The notes under the pieces were generated by a model, which was not told the DNA's origin, did not search any database, and saw only the letters and a list, made by a program, of their open reading frames with translations. Position numbers and translations under genes: made by a program. A stretch of 9,161 bases of DNA from assembly GCA_030605805.1 (NCBI GenBank), contig JAUWHQ010000071.1, positions 1 through 9,161 on the forward strand. The letters run 5' to 3'. Below, piece after piece: positions 1 through 5,390 of the stretch (within the stretch, counting starts at the first letter, position 1; each line of letters opens with the position of its first letter). Source of the stretch: Methanosarcinales archaeon (lineage in GTDB: Archaea; Halobacteriota; Methanosarcinia; Methanosarcinales; Methanogasteraceae).

Positions 1-194
1 TGGCTGCGGTGGTCGTGGCGGTGCTTGCGGCAGGCGTGGTGTCGGGCGCTGGCGAGACATGGGATGTGCATCCGGGTGATTCGATCAGAGGATGCGACCT
101 GCGGCGCAGGGGCGGGGGATATGATTTACGTGCATGCCGGGGACGAATGCCTGGGAATGTAGATGTGGATATACTTCGCACCGCCACAAATTGA
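1..194 (+). pseudogene. Decayed fragment of a secreted beta-helix (NosD-like) repeat protein
   Basis: The fragment enters from the left edge. In the frame that passes through position 9 it shows a hydrophobic Ala/Val stretch ending in a small-residue signal-peptide-like site, then WDVHPGDSIR. The recognisable reading continues one base later at about 91-145 as DATCGAGAGDMIYVHAGD. It returns to the first frame near 156 as NVDVDILRT and stops at 192-194. Joined together, these pieces match the usual pattern of archaeal surface right-handed beta-helix proteins: PGDSI, then a short Ala/Gly helix, GD-I-YVHAG and NVDVDK. Two frame changes within 70 bases and an early stop argue for a dead gene. No downstream repeats are present, so most of the protein is lost. 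Sequencing error could explain the shifts but not the missing body. The family assignment is by motif only. Confidence 0.5.
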
Positions 195-258
195 GCTTTT
201 TTGATGGTCGGTCGGATGACAACAACACGAAAGACGTGAAGATGGAGGTTCACAACAC

Positions 259-330
259 TCTTCGCGTCTCTCTCGCCACTTAGCGTCTTCGCGTTAAATT
301 GATAACGCAAAGGCGCGAGGACGCAAAGAA
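259..330. repeat. Large imperfect inverted repeat, cgcaaag/cgaag-type
   Basis: The left arm (259-295) and right arm (304-330) are inverted copies of one AACGCRAAGRCGC-type motif separated by 8 bases. The inner 12 bp pair at 10 of 12 positions. The outer part pairs with a bulge in the left arm. Read on either strand the arms give the same Arg/Gln-rich peptide type (TQRRE, TRRR). Motifs of this kind are common as dispersed repeats in intergenic DNA of environmental bacteria and archaea. The element sits in the otherwise empty 195-418 interval between two damaged genes. No target-site duplication was found. Confidence 0.5.
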
Positions 331-418
331 CAAAAGTCCCCATGTTGGCGATCATGTTGTGTGGGCATTGGTTGCTCTCGTATTCACGGTCAGATCGGTC
401 ATACAAAAAGCGCAGTTT

Positions 419-817
419 ATGCCGGTGCCGGGTATAACACCCGAGATGGTGGAGGAAACGAATATCGAAATCGCAAGAAGACGCGCAGGCAGACACGGGT
501 CACCTCTGAAGAATATCGTTGATGCGACCTGTCCTATATGCGGCTCACAGTCAGTGAGTTTTGCAAATGATCTCGTATTTGAAGTGGTGCTGACTGGCGA
601 ACGAATCGTGATTCCGAATCTGACAGGGCTTCGATGCTCAAACTGCGGAGATTTTGCAGATCCTGTCACTGCAATTTTCCTGAATCCCACAAGTTACCGC
701 TACCGCGTCGACACGATCTTCACCACATCTCCGTCCTCAAGCGCTCTGCCCATCCGCATCTTCCGTCTGGCATCAACCGCGTGCAGAAAACCATTCCCGA
801 TGTCGGTGTGCACCTGA
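419..817 (+). CDS. Zinc-ribbon protein, YgiT/MqsA-like, 3' end probably disrupted
   Basis: From the ATG at 419 the product starts MPVPGITPEMVEETN, has a basic helix (IARRRAGRHG), and then a zinc ribbon with CPIC (Cys38, Cys41) and CSNC (Cys73, Cys76). The two knuckles enclose a beta-rich segment ending in IPNLTGLRC, which resembles the YgiT-type zinc finger of MqsA-class antitoxins. An upstream in-frame ATG at 299 would add 40 residues, but these translate the inverted repeat, so 419 is preferred. After about residue 93 (position 700) the frame runs antisense to the YchF gene for 39 codons of low-complexity Ser/Thr/Pro sequence. This suggests the original 3' end, with any helix-turn-helix, was lost. 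No toxin partner is visible. No clear promoter or Shine-Dalgarno site is seen. Confidence 0.45.
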   Translation: MPVPGITPEMVEETNIEIARRRAGRHGSPLKNIVDATCPICGSQSVSFANDLVFEVVLTGERIVIPNLTGLRCSNCGDFADPVTAIFLNPTSYRYRVDTIFTTSPSSSALPIRIFRLASTACRKPFPMSVCT

Positions 818-1878
818 TACGCAAGATCGTGCGCTGTGCTGCCCCGCCTCATCAGAAAAGCATCAGGAAGGACGTTTCCTTTCTTGTCTGCGAATTTCGA
901 CTCATCTTCGACCGGATATGCCACGATCTGATCAAGAAGATCGAAGACTGCCGCATTGATGCACCGTTGTATGCCGGTTCCCCCCATCCTCTCGACCATA
1001 TCCCGGATCTTATCAAGAGCCCGGATTTGCGCATCAGTGAGGTCTTTTGAGACGATCTCGAAGCTTGAATCGCCGGGTATGTACGAGATCGCGCCGCTCC
1101 GGTCTGCCATGCGCAGCGCAAGTTCTGCTTCGGCGGATGTCGGAATCACGGTGTAATCGAGGTCGCACAACCTCCGGATGTTCTCTTCGGGTGCGATGTC
1201 AGCCTTGTTTGCTGCAATGATCATTGGCTTGCTCTCTCTGCGGAGCAGGTCTGCAAAGTCCTGCACATCCGAATCCTCCCATTTATGCAGGGGCTTTGCG
1301 CAGGTCTCGCTGAAGTGGAAGAGGGCTGTTTTTGCCTGCGGGATGCTCACACCTGTGCCGGCAAGCTGGTCCGCGATCACAACCTCCGCTTTCAGGCTTT
1401 CTGCGTGTATCTTCTTTGATAGCCGGTTCCAGTTCCGGCTGAGTATCGAAGACATCCACATTGTGAACTCGCGCTCAAGAAACTCGATATCCCCGACCGG
1501 ATCGTGCTCGCCGATCTTCACAGGGTTGCCCTCGATATCGGTTCCACCCGAGGCATCGACTACGTGGATGATCGCCTGCGCCTGACGCAGGTTATCGAGG
1601 AATGCATTACCAAGCCCCCGTCCCTTGTATGCATCAGGCACGAGACCCGCGACATCGATTAGCTCGATTGGCACGAACCGGATGCCATTTCGGCAATTTG
1701 TGCATTTGGCATCAAGGTCGGTGCACGGGCAGCCGGTGCGCACATAGCCGATTCCATGATTGGCGTCAATGGTAGTGAATGGATAATTTGCAATTTCGAC
1801 ATCCGCAAGCGTCGCAGATTTGAAGAAAGTCGATTTCCCGGAGTTCGGTTTTCCTGCAAGCGCTATCGACATCGACAT
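700..1878 (-). CDS. YchF/Obg-family GTP-binding protein with TGS domain
   Basis: This 392-residue P-loop NTPase of the Obg-HflX group is the archaeal counterpart of YchF/OLA1, proteins that associate with ribosomes in the cytoplasm. The G domain shows GKPNSGKST (residues 9-17), YPFTT in switch I (32-36), DVAG (75-78), NKAD (224-227) and a TSAEAE G5-like motif (247-252). A cluster of four cysteines (50, 52, 59, 62) between switch I and DVAG could bind metal. A TGS domain fills residues about 330-391, ending GDVVKIVSTR. Bacterial and eukaryotic YchF/OLA1 carry NxxE at G4 and favour ATP. Here the canonical NKAD predicts GTP preference. Starts at codon 1 and codon 3 are both possible. A TATA box 22-31 nt upstream supports a leaderless start at 1878. 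The stop is TAG. The gene lies 217 bp downstream of pantoate kinase on the same strand. Confidence 0.93.
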   Translation of the reverse strand: MSMSIALAGKPNSGKSTFFKSATLADVEIANYPFTTIDANHGIGYVRTGCPCTDLDAKCTNCRNGIRFVPIELIDVAGLVPDAYKGRGLGNAFLDNLRQAQAIIHVVDASGGTDIEGNPVKIGEHDPVGDIEFLEREFTMWMSSILSRNWNRLSKKIHAESLKAEVVIADQLAGTGVSIPQAKTALFHFSETCAKPLHKWEDSDVQDFADLLRRESKPMIIAANKADIAPEENIRRLCDLDYTVIPTSAEAELALRMADRSGAISYIPGDSSFEIVSKDLTDAQIRALDKIRDMVERMGGTGIQRCINAAVFDLLDQIVAYPVEDESKFADKKGNVLPDAFLMRRGSTAHDLAYQVHTDIGNGFLHAVDARRKMRMGRALEDGDVVKIVSTR

Positions 1879-1900
1879 GGCGGTATGTTGTCTGGCTCCG

Positions 1901-1910
1901 GATAAATAAC
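1901..1910 (-). promoter_or_regulatory. TATA box for the YchF-type gene
   Basis: On the minus strand the sequence reads GTTATTTATC. Its centre lies about 27 nt upstream of the ATG at 1878, so transcription would begin at or near the start codon. No Shine-Dalgarno motif lies in the gap, which fits a leaderless archaeal mRNA. Confidence 0.5.
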
Positions 1911-2095
1911 TTGCGTTGCTGACAGAGACTTTTCAATTTATTCCGGCAGTTGAGACGATGGTGCACGCATCGGTTTTCGTTGTGGTAAATCGGTATTATC
2001 ATCATGATCCATCTTCAGTTTGGCACCTTGATTTCCGATTACCCCTATAAAATAGCGAAGAGCCTTAAAAAGCCTCTAAATTCACAATCGATCTT

Positions 2096-3001
2096 TCAGA
2101 TCAGTCTTGCCCCTCCAAAATCAATTTTACTTCTTCCCACGCTGCCAAACTCGGAAAGAACCGGCTCGATCGTGTCGATTACGCCGCTGGCATCGCCTGC
2201 ACCAAGCCGGTCAGAGCGATCGATTGCAAAGACCGCATCGCCGAGCATCGCCTGACTCGCCATGCCGCCTGCCGCCTCGACCGCCTGTACCGCGTCAGAG
2301 ACGGCATCGCTCATCAGCCCGGTTTCAACGGCGAACCGCTTCGACTGCCGCATAAAATTCTCAAACGTCGGTTTCTTCAATAATTCGCGCAACGAATCCA
2401 TCCCAGCGGGATTGATCCGGTTAGCGGTGCTTCTGTCTTCGAGCAGTTCCTTTGTCGAGATCTTATCGAAGACAACCCAGAATACGTCCTTTTCATCCGT
2501 GTATATCCGGTCGAGCCGCGCTGATGCACCTGGCGTGCGCCTGATGACAACGCCGCCGAGCGACTGCGCCACAACATCGCCAAGCCCGGTTCCGTTCTCG
2601 ACTTCTGCGATGTGAGCGACCCGGGTCAGTTGACCGGCTGTCAGATTGAGCGACAGGGCGCGATTGAGCGCAATCGCCGCGCCGAGTGCATACGCACCGC
2701 TCGCCCCGAAGCCGGCTCCAATTGGAATATCGGATCTGCTCCGGACCAGGCACGAGCGCGAGGTCAGTCTCGAGACCACGGACTGCACGACAGGGACATT
2801 GCATGACATAGTGTCAGGACCGGGCGCGATGGCGCTGGTGAGGACACCTGATCCCAGTGTCACCCCACAACCGAGCGAGCCCATCAGAGCCGGGTTCTCG
2901 TGCTCGCAGATCACAAAGAAACCTGTGATGTGGGCGGGTGCAAACGCGCTTACGGACCCGGATCCCGATCCGGATCCAGACCCGGGATTGTGCATGGACA
3001 T
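2096..3001 (-). CDS. Pantoate kinase (GHMP superfamily, archaeal CoA pathway)
   Basis: Pantoate kinase phosphorylates pantoate to 4-phosphopantoate, which phosphopantothenate synthetase then condenses with beta-alanine. This is the archaeal alternative to the bacterial PanC/PanK route. The 301-residue product has the family N-terminal signature AFAPAHITGFF (19-29), the Gly-rich ATP-binding GHMP motif PIGAGFGASGA (93-103) and the conserved AEVENGTGLGDV segment (132-143). A Gly-Ser tract at residues 7-16, encoded by a six-base tandem repeat, lies between the start and the first conserved strand and is not a usual family part. An in-frame TAG precedes the ATG at 3001; a second Met is at codon 3. 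The partner synthetase is not in the window. The gene is divergent from a winged-helix regulator, which makes that protein a candidate controller (inference). Confidence 0.9.
   Translation of the reverse strand: MSMHNPGSGSGSGSGSVSAFAPAHITGFFVICEHENPALMGSLGCGVTLGSGVLTSAIAPGPDTMSCNVPVVQSVVSRLTSRSCLVRSRSDIPIGAGFGASGAYALGAAIALNRALSLNLTAGQLTRVAHIAEVENGTGLGDVVAQSLGGVVIRRTPGASARLDRIYTDEKDVFWVVFDKISTKELLEDRSTANRINPAGMDSLRELLKKPTFENFMRQSKRFAVETGLMSDAVSDAVQAVEAAGGMASQAMLGDAVFAIDRSDRLGAGDASGVIDTIEPVLSEFGSVGRSKIDFGGARLI
2958..2985 (-). repeat. Six-base tandem repeat coding a Gly-Ser tract
   Basis: On the plus strand about five units of the form GAYCCN follow each other (gacccg, gatccc, gatccg, gatcca, gacccg). 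On the coding strand they give alternating Gly and Ser at residues 7-16 of pantoate kinase. Such a repeat can change copy number by slippage without breaking the frame, because the unit is six bases. Confidence 0.75.
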
Positions 3002-3171
3002 GATCTATTTATGCAAGTATGCATGAAACAGGAGCATAAGGCTTCTTGTCGCCCTGCCGGTTGGACTTGCGCTGCACCCGTATATGCCACGCGATTCGGG
3101 CGAGCAATTGTTTTTCACCCGTGTTGTCCGGCGCGCGGGTATATTTCAACGAAATAATCACTCAAAACAAT

Positions 3172-3190
3172 CGACCAAAAAGTTTATATT
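3172..3190 (+). promoter_or_regulatory. BRE/TATA promoter of the winged-helix regulator
   Basis: A purine-rich BRE-like stretch (cgaccaaaaag) runs directly into TTTATATT at 3183-3190. The expected start of transcription, about 25 nt downstream, is near 3211, only some 6 nt before the ATG at 3217. This matches a nearly leaderless transcript, and no Shine-Dalgarno site is present. Confidence 0.65.
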
Positions 3191-3216
3191 AAATATGGAC
3201 TATATGATCTACCGGT

Positions 3217-4005
3217 ATGACACTCCTCATTCAAAGTAAACGGGAGACGACAAAGTTCCAGATTCTCGTGGAGATCGCAGCGCACCAGCCGAATGTGCGC
3301 CAGAGCGAGATTGCGCACACGCTCGGGGTTACGCCGCAGGCAGTCTCTGAATACCTCAAGGAACTGGTAAATCAGGGTTTCGTGTACAGCGACGGGCGCG
3401 TCAGGTACAAGGTGACTGCAAAAGGGATCGAATGGATAACCGAGAACGCGCTTGCACTCAAACGGTATACCGGGTTCATACTTGATGAGGTTGTCAGCCA
3501 GGTTGCGGTCTGGACTGCGATCGCAGATGAACCGTTGCAGGCAGGCACCAGTGTCTTTCTATATATGCGCGACGGACTGCTGTACGCATCCACGACGCAC
3601 GAAGCGAGCGCAACAGGCAATGTCATCGCTGATGTGCCAAAAGGAAAGGATGTGGGCGTTGCCAATATGAGAGGGATCATCGAGCTTCCGGCTGTGAAAA
3701 TCACGATCGGGAAGGTGCCAAAGGTCCATCGCGGAGGTTCTGCTGCCGTCAATTACTCGCTGCTCAAAAAACTTGTAAAGGACAGTAGTTTGATCGTTGC
3801 GATTGGGGTGGAGGCGTTAATATCTCTTAAAAATATCGGAATCGATGCAGACGTCATGTTCGGTGCAAAGGAGGCGGTGATTGAAGCTGCGTGGCATGGC
3901 ATGTCACCTTTTGTGGTTTCAGTGGACGATGAACTGCCTTCGCTGCTCAGACGACTGGATGCCGAGGGCTTGGAATATGAGTTGCACGAACTGAAGATGA
4001 GTTAA
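3217..4005 (+). CDS. Winged helix-turn-helix transcriptional regulator, archaeal
   Basis: This 262-residue protein begins with a MarR-like winged helix (about residues 12-80). The helix-turn-helix reads VRQSEIAHTLGVTPQAVSEY, with the recognition helix at 39-50, and the wing is GRVRYKVTAKG. Residues about 85-262 form a second mixed alpha/beta domain with no motif I can assign to an enzyme. It probably binds a ligand or forms a dimer. Archaeal proteins of this build are usually annotated MarR-like or with a domain of unknown function. The gene starts just behind a strong BRE/TATA element. It diverges from pantoate kinase across 215 bp and ends 13 bp from a convergent small gene. Control of pantoate kinase is a positional guess. 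No membrane segment is present. Confidence 0.82.
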   Translation: MTLLIQSKRETTKFQILVEIAAHQPNVRQSEIAHTLGVTPQAVSEYLKELVNQGFVYSDGRVRYKVTAKGIEWITENALALKRYTGFILDEVVSQVAVWTAIADEPLQAGTSVFLYMRDGLLYASTTHEASATGNVIADVPKGKDVGVANMRGIIELPAVKITIGKVPKVHRGGSAAVNYSLLKKLVKDSSLIVAIGVEALISLKNIGIDADVMFGAKEAVIEAAWHGMSPFVVSVDDELPSLLRRLDAEGLEYELHELKMS

Positions 4006-4018
4006 AGTGCACGACCCC

Positions 4019-4267
4019 TCATCTCCTGTGTCCGAGCGGGCAGAACCCGTTAAAGGGGCATATCCCACTGAACGGACAGAAGCCGGGTCGGTTCTTGTCT
4101 CTCCCAAATATTATTGCTCCGATTATGAGAACGCCTGCCGTGATCACAATGATCCCGGTCCACGGTACATCGAACCAGAGCATACCGTTCATCTCCAGTA
4201 ACCAGACGACACCTGCAATCACCAGCATACCCGCCGTGAATACTGGAAATCCAAATTTTTCAGACAT
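4019..4267 (-). CDS. Small membrane protein with two TM helices and Cys-Pro-rich tail
   Basis: From the ATG at 4267 the product has 82 residues. Two hydrophobic helices (about residues 8-27 and 37-55) are joined by a short turn, NGMLWFDVPW. A basic linker (GRDKNRP) follows, then the tail CPFSGICPFNGFCPLGH, with three CP units spaced seven and seven. The helical part resembles the LiaF/DUF5668-type paired TM region, in which aromatic residues mark the inter-helix turn. The positive linker suggests a cytoplasmic tail. The three Cys and one His could bind a metal or form disulfides; no known motif matches exactly. A longer frame opens at 4342, but the TATA box at 4301-4308 lies inside it, which favours 4267. 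It converges on the regulator gene. Function unknown. Confidence 0.6.
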   Translation of the reverse strand: MSEKFGFPVFTAGMLVIAGVVWLLEMNGMLWFDVPWTGIIVITAGVLIIGAIIFGRDKNRPGFCPFSGICPFNGFCPLGHRR

Positions 4268-4300
4268 GATTTGATAGTTGTGCCCTTCTACACCTTCGGG

Positions 4301-4308
4301 ATATAAGA
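4301..4308 (-). promoter_or_regulatory. TATA box for the Cys-rich membrane protein
   Basis: The minus strand reads cTTATAT here. Transcription about 26 nt downstream would begin near 4278, giving a leader of roughly 10 nt before the ATG at 4267. The position rules against the upstream ATG at 4342. Confidence 0.45.
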
Positions 4309-4357
4309 TGTACCAACCGGTTTTGTGGCGTCCCGACATCACCCTGATTATTGTAAT

Positions 4358-4388
4358 GCGCAGCCCCCCTGTGAGGGGAGTACTGCGC
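4358..4388. repeat. Strong hairpin, GCGCAG stem with C/G-run top
   Basis: GCGCAG (4358-4363) pairs with CTGCGC (4383-4388). Inside, CCCCT pairs with AGGGG around a GTG loop, giving about 11 bp with a small internal loop. It lies 91 nt or more upstream of the small membrane protein start. No T-run follows on either strand, so it is not an ordinary terminator. It could be a cruciform, an RNA element or a protein site. Confidence 0.5.
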
Positions 4389-4515
4389 TCCCACGCGAAC
4401 GGACTTTTAATAATGGTTGTGGTGGTTATGACATAATACTAATTCCTTATATATCTATCGGTTGGGGAATCGATAACGTCCCATCATACAGTTGATATAT
4501 GCATGACATACGACG

Positions 4516-4553
4516 GTGTTTTCGCAGGAAACAAAAAACACGGTTTCCTACGA
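4516..4553. other. Two mutually exclusive hairpins, possible switch element
   Basis: GTGTTTT (4516-4522) is complementary to AAAACAC (4535-4541). AGGAAAC (4526-4532), lying inside that loop, is complementary to GTTTCCT (4543-4549) and is extended by TCG/CGA across one mismatch. The two stems interleave and cannot form together as simple hairpins. They would form either a pseudoknot or an alternate pair, as in attenuators. The regulated gene is not apparent. Confidence 0.35.
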
Positions 4554-4563
4554 TCACAAGATA

Positions 4564-4701
4564 TCAGACGATCGAATAGCCATCATCTGCAAATTGCGGG
4601 TAGATTCGATGACGCTTCGCAATGCTTTCACATTCGAGAAAAACACAAGTAAGAGCCACTGGCGACAAGTGTCTTAATAATTTAGCGATCAGACATAACA
4701 T
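4564..4701 (-). CDS. Possible 45-residue frame, unrecognised; may be a frameshifted continuation
   Basis: The ATG at 4701 opens a 45-codon frame overlapping the end of the 58-codon frame in the -1 phase. The product begins MLCLIAKLLRHLSPV and carries the more protein-like stretch ECESIAKRHRIYPQFADDG before a TGA. The frame is open for another 38 codons beyond that TGA. The pattern could be a decayed gene with a frameshift and an internal stop, or chance. No ribosome site is seen. No family is recognised. Confidence 0.15.
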   Translation of the reverse strand: MLCLIAKLLRHLSPVALTCVFLECESIAKRHRIYPQFADDGYSIV

Positions 4702-4865
4702 TTAGACAATCTCGTATCAACCTTCTCTCTCGTAAACGTATCAGTCGCACAACCCGATTTTTCCAGTGTGATGAATACTCGCAAGTACTCCCACGCGGCA
4801 TACTTTTTCTCTTCACTCTTCGCCTGAATACGTCCCGTGGAATGACTTATCCCGCGTGAGTGCAT
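4689..4865 (-). CDS. Small hypothetical protein, 58 residues
   Basis: The ATG at 4865 opens 58 codons to a TGA at 4689. The product has a charged, amphipathic centre (KSEEKKYAAWEYLRVFITLE) and two cysteines near the end; it has no signal or TM segment. A TATA element on the minus strand at 4901-4908 would start transcription near 4878, about 13 nt before the ATG. I do not recognise the family. It could be a real small gene, the 5' remnant of a longer one continued in the neighbouring frame, or a chance ORF. Expression or conservation would decide. Confidence 0.33.
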   Translation of the reverse strand: MHSRGISHSTGRIQAKSEEKKYAAWEYLRVFITLEKSGCATDTFTREKVDTRLSKCYV

Positions 4866-4875
4866 GAGGCTGTCC

Positions 4876-4888
4876 GCAATTAAATTGC
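4876..4888. promoter_or_regulatory. 13-base palindrome GCAATTAAATTGC beside TATA element
   Basis: GCAATT and AATTGC flank a single central A. The palindrome lies where transcription from the adjacent minus-strand TATA would begin, a position typical for an archaeal repressor site. It could also be chance in AT-rich DNA. Confidence 0.3.
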
Positions 4889-4898
4889 CGCAACACCA

Positions 4899-4908
4899 TT
4901 ATATAAAA
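4899..4908. promoter_or_regulatory. TATA element readable in both directions
   Basis: TTATATAAAA reads as a TATA box on both strands. Minus-strand use would serve the 58-codon frame ending at 4689. Plus-strand use would start near 4930, ahead of GAGGT (4936-4940), an ATG at 4942 and an 11-codon frame. It would then run antisense through the hairpins behind rpsJ. Confidence 0.4.
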
Positions 4909-4984
4909 GTTAAAAAAGACAGATACGATTTAGTAGAGGTCATGAAACAGGTCAAAAGTGTACGCTCTCGTGATTAATTCGATG

Positions 4985-5050
4985 AAAACGATGGTCACGA
5001 TAGATGCGACCATCGAATAAGGAATATGATGGATCAGAACCGATCCATCA
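4985..5050 (-). terminator. Tandem hairpins after rpsJ, likely transcription end of tuf-rpsJ
   Basis: The first stem, TGATGGATC/GATCCATCA (5050-5042 with 5035-5027), is a perfect 9 bp with a six-base loop and begins inside the rpsJ stop codon. The second stem, CGATGGTC/GACCATCG (5015-5008 with 4996-4989), is a perfect 8 bp and is followed on the minus strand by TTTT (4988-4985). The second hairpin plus T-run fits a terminator. The first may protect the 3' end. Confidence 0.6.
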
Positions 5051-5359
5051 ATTCTCAAGTACGATCTCTATGTTGACGTTGTTCGGGACGTTGATGCGCA
5101 TCAACTGCCTGAGCGCGCGTTCATCTGCGGCAAGATCGATCAGCCGTTTGTGCACCCGCATCTCCCAGTGATCCCATGTCTCAGTCCCTTCGCCGTCAGG
5201 GCTTTTCCGGATCGGGACCACCAGTCTCTGGGTTGGCAGTGGGATCGGACCGGCGATACTGATGCCGGTTCGTTCAGCGATTCCCTTGACCTGCCTACAG
5301 ACGGTATCCAGTTCTACCGGATTCGTACCAGATAACCGTATTCGAGCTTTCTGAACCAT
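5048..5359 (-). CDS. rpsJ: 30S ribosomal protein S10 (uS10)
   Basis: uS10 sits in the head of the 30S subunit and is part of the archaeal str-type ribosomal cluster. The 103-residue product has the usual archaeal length and the conserved pattern KARIRLSGTNP, the central PIPLPTQRLVVPIRKSPDGEG loop that inserts into the head, then THE-type WEMRVHKRLIDL and a C-terminal NVPNNVNIEIVL strand. It follows tuf by 31 bp, the standard archaeal order, and should be co-transcribed from the tuf promoter. The spacer carries a pyrimidine-rich run, and GGTG lies just upstream of the ATG as a weak ribosome site. A hairpin starts in its stop codon. Confidence 0.96.
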   Translation of the reverse strand: MVQKARIRLSGTNPVELDTVCRQVKGIAERTGISIAGPIPLPTQRLVVPIRKSPDGEGTETWDHWEMRVHKRLIDLAADERALRQLMRINVPNNVNIEIVLEN

Positions 5360-5390
5360 TTTAGCACCGATAAAAAAGAAAGAAGAGGGG

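Larger units (their letters stand above)
4389..5026. other. Gene-poor interval with hairpins and a two-way TATA region
   Basis: This stretch of more than 600 bp has no ORF above 60 codons. It holds a 7-bp stem pair that can switch partners (4516-4553), TATA-like elements at 4446-4455 and 4899-4908, a near-perfect 13-base palindrome (4876-4888) and a repeated 10-mer, CTCCCACGCG, at 4388-4397 and 4788-4797. It also holds two unrecognised small minus-strand frames, listed separately. There is no tRNA, no rRNA and no CRISPR-like array. Confidence 0.5.

Noticed and set aside
352..690. 112-codon minus-strand ORF opposite the zinc-ribbon gene
   Set aside because: It is antisense to the CxxC-bearing frame and shows no domain or ribosome site.
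634..1050. 138-codon plus-strand ORF
   Set aside because: It is antisense to the YchF TGS domain, and its composition is a mirror of that gene.
1766..2005. 79-codon minus-strand ORF across the YchF start
   Set aside because: It overlaps the P-loop region in another frame and covers the ychF promoter; the Cys pattern is accidental.
2046..2082. Terminator hairpin after pantoate kinase (agagcct/agcctct)
   Set aside because: The two parts are not complementary as an inverted repeat; no stable stem results.
2004..2255. Plus-strand ORFs over the 3' end of pantoate kinase
   Set aside because: They mirror the kinase coding sequence; no promoter or Shine-Dalgarno site.
4564..4566. In-frame TGA read as selenocysteine or other recoding (38 open codons follow)
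   Set aside because: No SECIS-like element or conserved context is visible; open stretches of this size occur by chance.
4340..5047. CRISPR array or tRNA cluster in the gene-poor region
   Set aside because: Repeats are too few and too short, and no cloverleaf could be drawn.
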